Shown one piece after another: positions 7,964 through 16,635 of a stretch of 64,000 bases of DNA. The stretch's first letter is position 1. Every line of letters begins with the position of its first letter. The translations under genes and the position numbers were made by a program. The stretch covers positions 19,845-83,844 of the forward strand of contig NZ_JBBMFJ010000013.1 of the NCBI RefSeq assembly GCF_040096075.1, given 5' to 3'. The notes under the pieces are model-generated. The model searched no databases and was not told the DNA's origin. It saw only the letters and a list, made by a program, of their open reading frames with translations. Source of the DNA: Brotaphodocola faecis. Lineage in GTDB: Bacteria; Bacillota; Clostridia; Lachnospirales; Lachnospiraceae.

Positions 7964-9247
7964 TTAACCATAAATTGGGAAGAAAATATTGATTCCAATG
8001 ATCAGTGCCACCAGAGTCAGTGCCAGAAGCGGCAGTGTAAATTTCAATGTCTTCATCGGATTCTGGTTGCCGATACCAAATGCCATCATGGTACCGGAGC
8101 AGCCGGTCGGCATAACAAATGCCAGCCATGCGGATACGCAGCAGCAAAGAACTACCGCCTTTACGTTCATACCGCCTGCCAGTGCAGTGGATGCCGCAAT
8201 CGGGCTCATCAGGGCCATGGTTCCCATGTTGGACATGAAGTTGGTCATCAGTGCGCATGCAACACAGAATACAATACTTACAAACAGTCCGCTCGGATGT
8301 CCGCCAAGAATGTTCAGAACGGTCTGACCGATCAGCTCACCGACACCGGTTTTGGAGAGTGCGGTGGAAACAACGCTCATTCCGGCAACCATCCATACCA
8401 TATCACAGGTCAGGGTCTTCATAACCTCCGGAATTTCCAGTACGCCAAATACGATCAGAACCAGAAGTCCGGCAGACGGGATAACGTTGGTAATATCGCT
8501 TCCCAGCTGGTTGGTGAACATGAAGCCCAGCATGATCACGGCAAATACGCCGAAGATCATGTACTCATCTTTTTTAGAGATCGGCGCTGCGTCTTTTACA
8601 TCTTTTACCTGAGTCTTGTCAAAGGAACCGTTCGGAATCAGGCGGTAGCACAGAACACAGTAAATGGTTCCTACGATCAGCGGAAGAATACCAGCTTTGA
8701 AGAAATCGGTAATACACAGATAATCCTCCGGGCCAACCAGTCCCTGATAATAGGAAGTAATGGTTCCCGGCATGGTTGCGCCCATACCGATCGGGAACTT
8801 GGAAGTTGCAAGGCAGTTGATGGTTGCAACCAGGAATAACAGTCTGGACGGAGCATACTCACTATCCTCATCAAAGGTCTGGATGAACAGGAGCATAACG
8901 GAAATACATGCAACCTGACCCATTAACTGAGACAGAAGAATGGTCATTCCACACATGCCCGCAATCAGAAGCAGGCCGCTCTTGCCCTGCAGTTTGCCCA
9001 TCACGCCTCTGAGACGGTGGATCAAACTCGTTTTTCCAAGGGCACTTGCCACAACGATCATCGGTGCGATCATCAGCGTGGTACTGCTGGAAAGGCCGGA
9101 AAAGGCCGTTTTTAAATCTAACACTCCGGTAAACACAAACAAAACACAGCAGATCATTGCTGTAACGCCATACGGCAGCTTATGGGTCAGAAGCATGACA
9201 ACCATAAAGACCAGGATACATAATGCCATCATCATCTGTACATTCAT
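7964..9247 (-). CDS. SLC13/citrate-transporter-type anion permease
   Basis: A 427-residue polytopic membrane protein of the ion-transporter superfamily. It has about 11 hydrophobic segments, the duplicated SKFPIGMGATMPGT and FVMPTGCSGTMMAFG regions typical of SLC13/CitMHS-like carriers, and FMSNMGTMALMSP. It probably imports a di- or tricarboxylate with Na+ or H+. The start at 9247 (MNVQMMM) is chosen over a longer reading because AGGGAG lies eight bases upstream. The gene is divergent from the LysR gene at 9500, which is the likely regulator, and is followed by the esterase gene in one operon. Confidence 0.82.
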   Translation of the reverse strand: MNVQMMMALCILVFMVVMLLTHKLPYGVTAMICCVLFVFTGVLDLKTAFSGLSSSTTLMIAPMIVVASALGKTSLIHRLRGVMGKLQGKSGLLLIAGMCGMTILLSQLMGQVACISVMLLFIQTFDEDSEYAPSRLLFLVATINCLATSKFPIGMGATMPGTITSYYQGLVGPEDYLCITDFFKAGILPLIVGTIYCVLCYRLIPNGSFDKTQVKDVKDAAPISKKDEYMIFGVFAVIMLGFMFTNQLGSDITNVIPSAGLLVLIVFGVLEIPEVMKTLTCDMVWMVAGMSVVSTALSKTGVGELIGQTVLNILGGHPSGLFVSIVFCVACALMTNFMSNMGTMALMSPIAASTALAGGMNVKAVVLCCCVSAWLAFVMPTGCSGTMMAFGIGNQNPMKTLKFTLPLLALTLVALIIGINIFFPIYG

Positions 9248-9456
9248 CTCAATTTCTCCCTCATTACATTTTCTGATAAAAAAAGATAGACTGCTGGCGC
9301 TGTTCATGATCATTGGCCTTACAGGGCACAGCTGTATCTTCTTTTATCTCTCTTGATTATGGAGAAATTGTACCATTTCGTTATAGAATGCACAATCCAT
9401 CTTTCGCTATATATAATATTACAAAAAACTATACTTTATTGACATTTTGGAAATTA

Positions 9457-9469
9457 TGAGATATTCTCA
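9457..9469. promoter_or_regulatory. Candidate LysR box
   Basis: TGAGATATTCTCA is a 13-bp palindrome with T-N11-A form, 31 bp before the GTG start of the LysR gene at 9500 and inside the divergent SLC13/LysR region. It fits the autoregulatory half of a LysR control region. Confidence 0.45.
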
Positions 9470-9499
9470 GAAAAGAAATAAAGGAAAAGGAGACCCACT

Positions 9500-10483
9500 G
9501 TGCAGATTAAGAATATGTCCTATATCATCGCCCTGGCAGAATGCCAGACCCTGTCCGGTGCCGGGAAACGCCTGGGAATTTCGCAGCCCACCTTAAGCGT
9601 CTTTCTATCTGACCTGGAACAGGAACTTGGCATGGACCTGTTCATCCGTGACAAAAAGAAACTGCTTCTGACACCGGCCGGACGCATCTATCTGGATGCC
9701 GCCAGACGGATTCTGGCCACCCAGGAGCGCACGCTTCAGTCCATCCGGCAGCTTGGTACCGCTGCTCCTGTCGAAATCCGCATTGGGGTTACTCCGCTGC
9801 GCGGTTCCGAAATTGCTTCCAAGATTTTCTCCCGCTTTTCTTCAAGGTACCCGCATGTTCGTCTGCGTCTGATGGATGGCTACATGAGCCATCTGAGAAA
9901 AATGGTTCTCGACGGCACCTGTTCCTTTTCCCTCGGTACCTGTTTTGATACGGAATCCCCGGAATTCGATTACATTACCCTGTTTCGTGAGGAAGTTGTC
10001 ATTGTCGTTCCGTCATTCCACCCACTGGCGCTTCGCTGCACAGACACGCACGGAGATCCCACCAAAAGACTACCGCAGGCAGAACCCCTGGAGCTCTCAG
10101 ACTCTCCGTTTATCCTCATGACCCCCGGCACCAGCATACGAAAAATATCGGATTATATTTTTGCTCAGGCCGGATTTACGCCTACTGTTGTCTATGAAAG
10201 CGGCAACAATACCGTTGTACAGAACATGGTTCGCGGCGGTTCCGGAATCGGATTTCAGCCCCGCTCCCTCACACGGCTGAATGACCCGGATATTGCATAC
10301 CTTTCCCTGTCCCCCCGCGTTTTTCTGGACCTGTGCATCATTCTGAAAAAAGGGACCGTACTGACCGAAAGTGAACGGTACTTCATTTACCTGATGATGC
10401 TCAATGACATAGGCGATCCCTACTACACCCCGGATTTCAACGAGGCCGCCCGTGCTATCTGGAACGAATTCCATACGGAATAA
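9500..10483 (+). CDS. LysR-type transcriptional regulator 2
   Basis: A 327-residue LysR protein with a GTG start and AAGGAG upstream. HTH: LSGAGKRLGISQPTLSVFL; effector domain from about residue 90, ending in a longer C-terminal tail than its paralogues. It is divergent from the SLC13 permease-esterase operon, its probable target. It is followed after 15 bp by a second LysR gene in the same direction, so two regulators are probably co-expressed. Confidence 0.9.
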   Translation: MQIKNMSYIIALAECQTLSGAGKRLGISQPTLSVFLSDLEQELGMDLFIRDKKKLLLTPAGRIYLDAARRILATQERTLQSIRQLGTAAPVEIRIGVTPLRGSEIASKIFSRFSSRYPHVRLRLMDGYMSHLRKMVLDGTCSFSLGTCFDTESPEFDYITLFREEVVIVVPSFHPLALRCTDTHGDPTKRLPQAEPLELSDSPFILMTPGTSIRKISDYIFAQAGFTPTVVYESGNNTVVQNMVRGGSGIGFQPRSLTRLNDPDIAYLSLSPRVFLDLCIILKKGTVLTESERYFIYLMMLNDIGDPYYTPDFNEAARAIWNEFHTE

Positions 10484-10498
10484 GAAAGGAATATTACC

Positions 10499-11395
10499 AT
10501 GACATTTCAAACCCTGGATTATATCATCGCGATTGCCGAAGAACGCTCCATATCCCGTGCCGCGGACCGTCTTCTGATCTCCCAGCCCGCCTTAAGCCGT
10601 CAGCTGAAACGTCTGGAAGACCGGCTGGACGCAAAGCTTTTCGTGCGGGAGCACAATGAAATGCGCCTGACCGATGCCGGAAAAATCTATGTCAATGGAG
10701 CACGCTCCATCCAGAACATCCATGAACATGCCCTGGATGATATTCGCAAGCTTTCCCAGTCCGGCCGGCGACAGATTACTTTTATTTATAATAATATCCT
10801 GCTGCCGGACTTTTCCATGGATATTCTCCCGGAATTCCGGAAGCTGCATCCGCACACCCTGATCAGTACCATTGACGGCAATGCCACCATTGCCAAGGAT
10901 TATCTTTCCAATGGCATGGCAGATCTGGCAGTAGCCGCCACAGGGGAAGCCGCCCACAGCATGCTGGAATTTATCCCTCTCCGGGAAGAAGAACTGATGC
11001 TGGCCCTGCCTGAATCACATCCGGCCATCCCGGACTTTCTCCAAAATGGCGTAGATCTCTCCCAGCTGTCAGCCTTCCCTTTCATTCTCAACCAGCATAA
11101 CAGCTTCTTCCGAAGCCTGGAACACAATATTCTGTCCAGTCTGCCATATGCGCCTGATATTTTGTGCGAGATCAGTGACATTCACGCTTCCGCGAATATG
11201 GTAGCCAACAACAAAGGGGCTGCCTTCCTGCCCCGCTCCGTCAGCAGCCAGGTAAGCGGATGCCAGCTGTTTTCCCTTCGCACTCCGGTCACCTTCCAGA
11301 TTGTGATTGCCTATCCCAAAAGCAATATTCTGACCGGCCCGGTCCGGGACCTGATCCTCCTGCTCTTAAAAAACGCGGAACAGCAAAACAGATGA
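10499..11395 (+). CDS. LysR-type transcriptional regulator 3
   Basis: A 298-residue LysR protein with an N-terminal HTH (ISRAADRLLISQPALSRQL) and an effector domain. AGAAAGGA lies upstream of the ATG. It sits 15 bp behind LysR 2, forming a tandem regulator pair, and converges on tctC2 with a shared terminator. The sequence is clearly different from LysR 2, so this is not a fresh tandem duplication. Its target could be the permease operon or the second tct operon. Confidence 0.9.
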   Translation: MTFQTLDYIIAIAEERSISRAADRLLISQPALSRQLKRLEDRLDAKLFVREHNEMRLTDAGKIYVNGARSIQNIHEHALDDIRKLSQSGRRQITFIYNNILLPDFSMDILPEFRKLHPHTLISTIDGNATIAKDYLSNGMADLAVAATGEAAHSMLEFIPLREEELMLALPESHPAIPDFLQNGVDLSQLSAFPFILNQHNSFFRSLEHNILSSLPYAPDILCEISDIHASANMVANNKGAAFLPRSVSSQVSGCQLFSLRTPVTFQIVIAYPKSNILTGPVRDLILLLLKNAEQQNR

Positions 11396-11414
11396 ATTTC
11401 CATTTTCCTATAAC

Positions 11415-11457
11415 AAAAATGGGCCGTGTTCCCTTTCGGAAACACGGCCCATTTTTA
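11415..11457. terminator. Bidirectional terminator
   Basis: Perfect stem AAAAATGGGCCGTGTT / AACACGGCCCATTTTT between the convergent lysR3 and tctC2 genes, with A/T tracts on both sides. Confidence 0.85.
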
Positions 11458-11483
11458 TTTCTGAGTTTTCACGTTCTCAAAGA

Positions 11484-12539
11484 TTACTGCTCAAGGCTGT
11501 CAGCAATCTCTTTGATGGTGTTGTAGATCTGCTCGTCGTTCTTAGCAGAATCCTCTGCGTTTAAGTAGTACGGCATCATATCTACGTTAGCAACTGCCTC
11601 TGCTGCAGCCGGATCTGCAAGGATCTGCTGTACAAGGTCCTCGTAGTAAGCGATTACATCATCAGAGGTATCTGCCGGGAAGTAGAAGGAGAAGTCGCAG
11701 TCCGGATATACCAGATCTACACCCTGCTCTTTCAGAGTCGGGATATCTTTGATGAGGTCATATCTCTCCTCGGTCGGAGCACCCAGGCAGGTGAACTGGC
11801 CAGCGGTCAGATAATCTTTACAGTTGATGTATGCGCCCGGCATTAAGTCAACCTGACCAGACAGCATAGCTGCGATCTTATCAGAGTTAGAACCTACGTC
11901 AACAAGGTCAAGATCGATGTCTGCAGCTTTCTCGAAAGCAAGCAGCTCGTAGTAGGTGTAAGCACCAACCTCGGTACAAGCCTTTAACTGTCCCGGTGCT
12001 GCCTTAGCTGCCTCGATGAATGCGTTCAGATCTGCATATTTCTCAGAGTTTACATATAACTGCTGTGCCGGATCCTTTGCGAAGGTCGGGCCCAGTTTGA
12101 ATGCAGTGTAGTTGTAATCGGTAACACCAGCGATGTTAGCAACGTTTACAAGGTTGTGACCATACAGGAAGGTATGTCCGTCAGCTGCTGCTGCCAGAAC
12201 CTGGTTTGCTGCTACAGAACCTGCTGCACCACTTGCATTAACAACGATGAAATCATGACCGGTCAGCTCTTTTGCGTACTGAGCAAATACACGAGCAGAA
12301 AGGTCGGTGTTTCCGCCTGCACCTGCCGGAACTACGATAGAAACAGTGGTGCTCGGCTCCCATGTGGAACCGCTCTCGCTTGCTGCTGCCTCTGCCTTGG
12401 TCTCGCCCTCAGCTGCTGCCTCGGTCTTCTCCTCTGCTGCCGGAGCTGCGGTGGTCTCAGCCGGCTTGCTGCCGCCACATGCTGCGAGGCTTAATACCAT
12501 GGTTCCTGCCATTGCTGCTGCAAAAAGTTTTTTCTTCAT
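11484..12539 (-). CDS. tctC: Tripartite tricarboxylate transporter substrate-binding lipoprotein (copy 2)
   Basis: A 351-residue TctC lipoprotein with lipobox LAAC (Cys21) and a Glu/Ala/Lys-rich linker. The binding domain is nearly identical to that of the copy at 2021-3064. The start at 12539 is set by the signal peptide and an AGAAGGAG site; an in-frame extension upstream is not needed. Third gene of the second tctB-tctA-tctC operon. Only the membrane anchor and linker have diverged from copy 1 (acidic here, Thr/Gly-rich there), so both copies should bind the same ligand class. Silent-site differences are frequent, so this is not a very recent duplication or gene conversion. Confidence 0.93.
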   Translation of the reverse strand: MKKKLFAAAMAGTMVLSLAACGGSKPAETTAAPAAEEKTEAAAEGETKAEAAASESGSTWEPSTTVSIVVPAGAGGNTDLSARVFAQYAKELTGHDFIVVNASGAAGSVAANQVLAAAADGHTFLYGHNLVNVANIAGVTDYNYTAFKLGPTFAKDPAQQLYVNSEKYADLNAFIEAAKAAPGQLKACTEVGAYTYYELLAFEKAADIDLDLVDVGSNSDKIAAMLSGQVDLMPGAYINCKDYLTAGQFTCLGAPTEERYDLIKDIPTLKEQGVDLVYPDCDFSFYFPADTSDDVIAYYEDLVQQILADPAAAEAVANVDMMPYYLNAEDSAKNDEQIYNTIKEIADSLEQ

Positions 12540-12657
12540 AATAATACGTTCTCCTTCTTTCCGGGTGTTTGTCACCCTGTTTTTCCCTTTATATATACCC
12601 GCCCATACAGGGCGGGGCATATATCATAGTCATACATTACATCAGATCCAGCCTGTT

Positions 12658-14163
12658 TTATGCTGCCTGTTTCTTCGCTTTGTAAGCCTTTAACTCCTTG
12701 GTTACAGTCCATACCAGAACGCCGATTGCGATAAAGAAGAATACATCGAAGATCGGTCTTGCAAAGAATGCACCAAAGGACTTGTACTGCATGATACCAC
12801 GTCTTAAGTAGGTCTCCAGCATCTCACCGATCAGGAAGCACAGTACGAACGGAGTAGTCGGCAGGCTGAACTTGTGATAAACATAACCTACAATACCGAA
12901 GATCAGGATGGACTGTACATCGAAGATACGGTTGTTGGTTGCGTATGCACCGACACAGCACAGAACCAGGATCAGCGGAAGCAGGATGTGTTTCGGAACT
13001 TTCAATACCTGTACAAAGCCCTTGATACAGGTCCACTCAACAACCAGCATGATCAGGGTACATACGATACATGCAGCGAAGATTCCGTATACAACGTCTG
13101 CGTTCTTAACGAACAGCAGCGGACCAGCAGACAGGCCGTGAATCAGGAAGCCGCCTAACATCATAGCGGTAACGCCATCACCCGGGATACCAAGTACCAG
13201 AAGCGGGATCATTGCACCACCGATGGTTGCATTGTTTGCAGACTCGGTTGCTACGATACCTTCCGGATTACCTTTACCAAACTCCTCCGGATGCTTGGAC
13301 ATGTTCTTAGCAGTTACATAAGACAGCATACCGGAAGTAGAACCGCCGATACCCGGAAGGATACCGATACCGGTACCGATTAAGGAAGAACGAAGGAAGT
13401 TCGGCAGCCAGGAAATGAACTCCTGCATGGTGAAGCCGAAGCCTTTTACCTTCTTGATCGGGATGGTGTCAAGCTTGCCGCCCTTCATGCTCTCTGCAGT
13501 GCACAGGATATCTGCGATTGCGAAGATACCGATCAGGGTCGGAAGAGTATCGAAACCTGCCATCAGGCTGGCATTGCCAAAGGTGAAACGCGGAGTACCA
13601 TCAATCGGAGCCATACCGATTAAGGTGAACATCAGGCCGAACAGACCAGCCAGTAAGCCGCGGATCATGTTACCGGAGGAGAGGATTGCTACCATCGTTA
13701 AAGCGAAGAAGCAGATACCAAAGTTCTCAGCCGGGGTGAATTTCAGTGCAACGTCTGCAAGAAGCGGTGCACAGAAGGTTAAGATAATGAAAGAGAAAAT
13801 GGAACCCAGTGCAGAGAATACAATACCTACGCCAAGGGCTTTCATTGCCTCACCATTTTTTGCCATCGGGTGTCCATCGAAACAGGTTGCGATGGAAGAT
13901 GCGGTACCAGGCATGTTCAGCAGGATTGCGGAGATCAGACCACCGGAAATACCGCCGATATAAACTGCTACCAGAGTGTTCATACCCAAGGAAGGTGTCA
14001 TGCTGAAAGTTAACGGCAGCATCAGCGCTACTGCCATGGAAGCAGACAGTCCCGGGATGGAACCAAATACAATACCAATTGCTACGCCAGCGATCATCAG
14101 AAGGATGGACGCCGGATTTAAAATACTTACAAATGCACTACCTAAATATCCTAATGCCTGCAT
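12658..14163 (-). CDS. tctA: Tripartite tricarboxylate transporter, large membrane subunit (copy 2)
   Basis: A 501-residue TctA protein, the same length as copy 1 and identical over long stretches (for example the IPGLSASMAVALMLP and GIGILPGIGGSTSG motifs). The few replacements cluster in loops around residues 225-250 and 290. GGAGG lies upstream of the start. It lies 15 bp after tctB2. With TctB2 it forms the permease for the TctC2 ligand. Because a glucarate-dehydratase gene lies just upstream on the same strand, uptake of an aldarate is a reasonable hypothesis. Confidence 0.95.
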   Translation of the reverse strand: MQALGYLGSAFVSILNPASILLMIAGVAIGIVFGSIPGLSASMAVALMLPLTFSMTPSLGMNTLVAVYIGGISGGLISAILLNMPGTASSIATCFDGHPMAKNGEAMKALGVGIVFSALGSIFSFIILTFCAPLLADVALKFTPAENFGICFFALTMVAILSSGNMIRGLLAGLFGLMFTLIGMAPIDGTPRFTFGNASLMAGFDTLPTLIGIFAIADILCTAESMKGGKLDTIPIKKVKGFGFTMQEFISWLPNFLRSSLIGTGIGILPGIGGSTSGMLSYVTAKNMSKHPEEFGKGNPEGIVATESANNATIGGAMIPLLVLGIPGDGVTAMMLGGFLIHGLSAGPLLFVKNADVVYGIFAACIVCTLIMLVVEWTCIKGFVQVLKVPKHILLPLILVLCCVGAYATNNRIFDVQSILIFGIVGYVYHKFSLPTTPFVLCFLIGEMLETYLRRGIMQYKSFGAFFARPIFDVFFFIAIGVLVWTVTKELKAYKAKKQAA

Positions 14164-14178
14164 ATTCTTACGTCCTCC

Positions 14179-14676
14179 TTATAAAGTAATGGTAAAGATA
14201 CCAGCCGGCAGTACGATCTTGAATCCGTAACGGAACAGGAAGAATACTACCATAGTGAAAATGATATCGATCACTGCCAGAATGATGATGTGTTTTTTGT
14301 CACGCTCGTCATCCGGAGACAGAACCAGCATCTGCAGCATTAAGAATACCAGAGTGGAAAGAATGAATCCAACCGGCTGCAGAGCGAATACGTAGATCAG
14401 AACCAGGATAATACTGGAAAACACACGCTTGTAATCGCATTCCGGAACCTCAGTTCCCTCCAGTTCTTTTGCACGCATCTTGAAGTTTTTAATGTTTAAG
14501 AATGTCAGGATTGCTGCCAGGATAAAGGTTACAACACCAATTACCATCGGCATGAAATCCGGTCCGATCTCCATAACCTTGGATTTCGGAAGCATCTGTG
14601 CCATTGCGATGAGGCATGCGGATAATACCATGAAAAACACACCTACGACAATGTCCCCATACTTTTTGAAGAACAT
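14179..14676 (-). CDS. tctB: Tripartite tricarboxylate transporter, small membrane subunit (copy 2)
   Basis: A 165-residue TctB protein starting MFFKKYGDIVVG, with four predicted helices and the conserved DDERDKKH loop. The start at 14676 matches copy 1 and has AAGGAG nine bases upstream. First gene of the second tct operon. The gap to the glucarate-dehydratase gene is 127 bp and holds hairpins without a clear T tract, so partial read-through from that gene is possible. Confidence 0.88.
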   Translation of the reverse strand: MFFKKYGDIVVGVFFMVLSACLIAMAQMLPKSKVMEIGPDFMPMVIGVVTFILAAILTFLNIKNFKMRAKELEGTEVPECDYKRVFSSIILVLIYVFALQPVGFILSTLVFLMLQMLVLSPDDERDKKHIIILAVIDIIFTMVVFFLFRYGFKIVLPAGIFTITL

Positions 14677-14747
14677 ACCCTTCATCTCCTTTTCTTTTTG
14701 TTTATAGCCTACCGCCAAACCCTTTCGGGATTGAGCCAACCTCAGAA

Positions 14748-14776
14748 CCGGCACTGCCCGTTTCAGGCAGTGCCGG
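14748..14776 (-). other. Stable hairpin between gudD-like gene 1 and tctB2
   Basis: CCGGCACTGCC pairs with GGCAGTGCCGG across a 7-base loop. A smaller hairpin (AATCCCG/CGGGATT, 14783-14799) precedes it on the - strand. There is no T tract after the large stem, so it may be an RNA-processing or stability element, or a weak terminator. Confidence 0.5.
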
Positions 14777-14803
14777 CAGTTTCAATCCCGTTTCGGGATT
14801 TTC

Positions 14804-16150
14804 TTACCGTACCAGTGCCGGTTTCTTGGAATCGAACTTCCAGTTCGGGATTAAATACTGCATAGCCATTGCGTCGTCACGGTCGTGAGTCGGCAGGGAG
14901 TTGTACAGCTTGTTTGCCTCCATGACGCGGTCCATATTGATGGTAACGCCAAGGCCCGGCTTCTTCGGAACCTGCAGATATCCGTCTACGATCTGCGGAG
15001 TATCGTTTAAGAGGTTCTGACCATCCTGCCAGATCCAGTGGGTATCCAGCGCGGTCGGGTTGCCCGGTGCTGCTGCTGCCACATGAGCGAATGCAGTCAG
15101 GGTGATATCAAAGTGGTTGTTGGAGTGGCTGCCCCAGGTCAGGCCCCAGTCATTTAAGATCTGAGCCATGCGGACGCTTCCTCCGAATCCCCAGAAGTGC
15201 GGATCTGCAAGCACGATGTCCACAGACTTCAATGCTGCTGCATGATAGAACTGTCTCCAGTCGGTTGCGATCATGTTGGTAGCTACCGGCAGGTTTACCT
15301 TGTTCTTGAACTCAGCCATGATCTCACGGCTGCTGAATCCGGACTCCGGACCACACGGATCCTCGATATATGTAAGAACGCCTTCCATCGGCTTGCACAG
15401 CTCAATGGCCTCTGCCAGGCTCCATGCGCCGTTCGGGTCGATGTTGATACGTCCGTTCGGGAATGCTTTTTTCAGTGCGCGGATTGCTTCCATCTCCTCA
15501 GAGCCCTTCAGCACACCGCCCTTTAATTTGAAGTTGCGGAAGCCGTACTTCTCATGAAGAACCTGCGCCTGCTCCACGATGCGCTCCGGTGTCAGCATTT
15601 CCTGACGACGAAGCTTGAACCATGGGTCAGAGCTGTCGCTCTCATCTAAGTAGTTCAGCTCCTTTGCTTTGTTCTTGTCGCTGACATAGAACAGATAGCC
15701 AAGGGTCTCAACCTGGTCTCTCTGCTTGCCGTCGCCTAACAGCTCGCACATCGGCAGGTCTAAGTACTGGCCCAGTAAGTCAAGCAGCGCACACTCAATC
15801 GCCCACTCTGCTTTTACGACGAATTTCAGCTTACTGATATCCAGGCTCTGGATACCCTCACCGTCATCCTCCTTTGCTCTCTTGGAAGCTTTGTGGATGC
15901 TGTCCAGGATTGCGCGGTATTTGCCGACCTGCTGGCCGACAACAAGCGGAATGCAGCTCTTTAACGCGTCGCAGGTATAGTCGCCGCCGTGGATCTCACC
16001 AATACCGGTGTGACCTGCACTGTCCTTTAAGATAACCAGGTTTCTGGTAAAGTACGGTGCGTGGCATCCGCTTAAGGTCATCAGCATGCTGTCATAGCCT
16101 GCTACCGGAATAACCTGCATCTCGGTTACTGTAGGGGTACCTTTGTTCAT
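14804..16150 (-). CDS. Glucarate dehydratase family enolase (copy 1)
   Basis: A 448-residue enolase-superfamily protein of the GudD group. These enzymes dehydrate D-glucarate or related aldarates to 5-dehydro-4-deoxyglucarate using Mg2+ and a Lys/His pair. Visible active-site elements, in order: FKLKGG (KxK base), NIDPNGAWS and YIEDPCGPESG (metal ligands), ATNMIATDWRQ, and SHSNNHFD carrying the His of the His/Asp dyad. Length is normal for the family. GAGGAGG precedes the start. It is followed by tctB2A2C2 on the same strand and preceded by a 485-bp control region. The protein is clearly divergent from the copy at 24366, so substrates may differ (glucarate, idarate or galactarate). Confidence 0.88.
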   Translation of the reverse strand: MNKGTPTVTEMQVIPVAGYDSMLMTLSGCHAPYFTRNLVILKDSAGHTGIGEIHGGDYTCDALKSCIPLVVGQQVGKYRAILDSIHKASKRAKEDDGEGIQSLDISKLKFVVKAEWAIECALLDLLGQYLDLPMCELLGDGKQRDQVETLGYLFYVSDKNKAKELNYLDESDSSDPWFKLRRQEMLTPERIVEQAQVLHEKYGFRNFKLKGGVLKGSEEMEAIRALKKAFPNGRINIDPNGAWSLAEAIELCKPMEGVLTYIEDPCGPESGFSSREIMAEFKNKVNLPVATNMIATDWRQFYHAAALKSVDIVLADPHFWGFGGSVRMAQILNDWGLTWGSHSNNHFDITLTAFAHVAAAAPGNPTALDTHWIWQDGQNLLNDTPQIVDGYLQVPKKPGLGVTINMDRVMEANKLYNSLPTHDRDDAMAMQYLIPNWKFDSKKPALVR

Positions 16151-16380
16151 ATTTTTTCCTCCTCTTGCCGGAGCTTAACATTTTTCTGTCATCCGTTTCT
16201 CTGTTTCATGCAATTTTTTAACGCAGGATGTAAAAAAAATAGCTCCCATGCAATTTTTCTTTGTTCATTGTTATATCCTAATGATAAAAGTTTCTGAGGA
16301 ATCTGTCCAATATTTATAAATGATTGCTGCAATTATTTTTCCTAATAGCAGTTCGTGCAAAATCTTATTGGGCTCGCAAT

Positions 16381-16419
16381 TGAGATTGTATCTCATTTAG
16401 TACGGTAAGTAAAATTAAT
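16381..16419. promoter_or_regulatory. Operator candidates upstream of gudD-like gene 1
   Basis: The 485-bp gap 16151-16635 contains two recognisable sites. TGAGAT-N3-ATCTCA (16381-16395) is a perfect 15-bp palindrome. TAAGTAAAATTAAT (16406-16419) recurs upstream of the second gudD-like gene and, inverted, upstream of the GntP gene. Both have T-N11-A spacing as expected for LysR boxes. No gene is seen in the gap; the rest is AT-rich. Confidence 0.55.
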
Positions 16420-16572
16420 TATATTTTGAATATTCTTACTTATATTAAGTCGTCCTCCTGTTTTTATTAAGGCAAGAGACCTCCTGTTCACGATCGTTTT
16501 GGCTCTGCAGTCAGAGACTCACCGAACTTATTATATATAATAAAAGTCGGTTTTTCAATACTTTTCACCGCA

Positions 16573-16598
16573 AAAAGCCTCGATTTCTCGAGGCTTTT
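16573..16598 (-). terminator. Terminator of the LarA-like gene
   Basis: AAAAGCCTCGA pairs with TCGAGGCTTTT over a 4-base loop. On the - strand it ends in a T run, 38 bp after the stop at 16636. Confidence 0.85.
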
Positions 16599-16635
16599 GG
16601 GCATTTTTCACATTTTCTTTATTATTGAAATCCGA

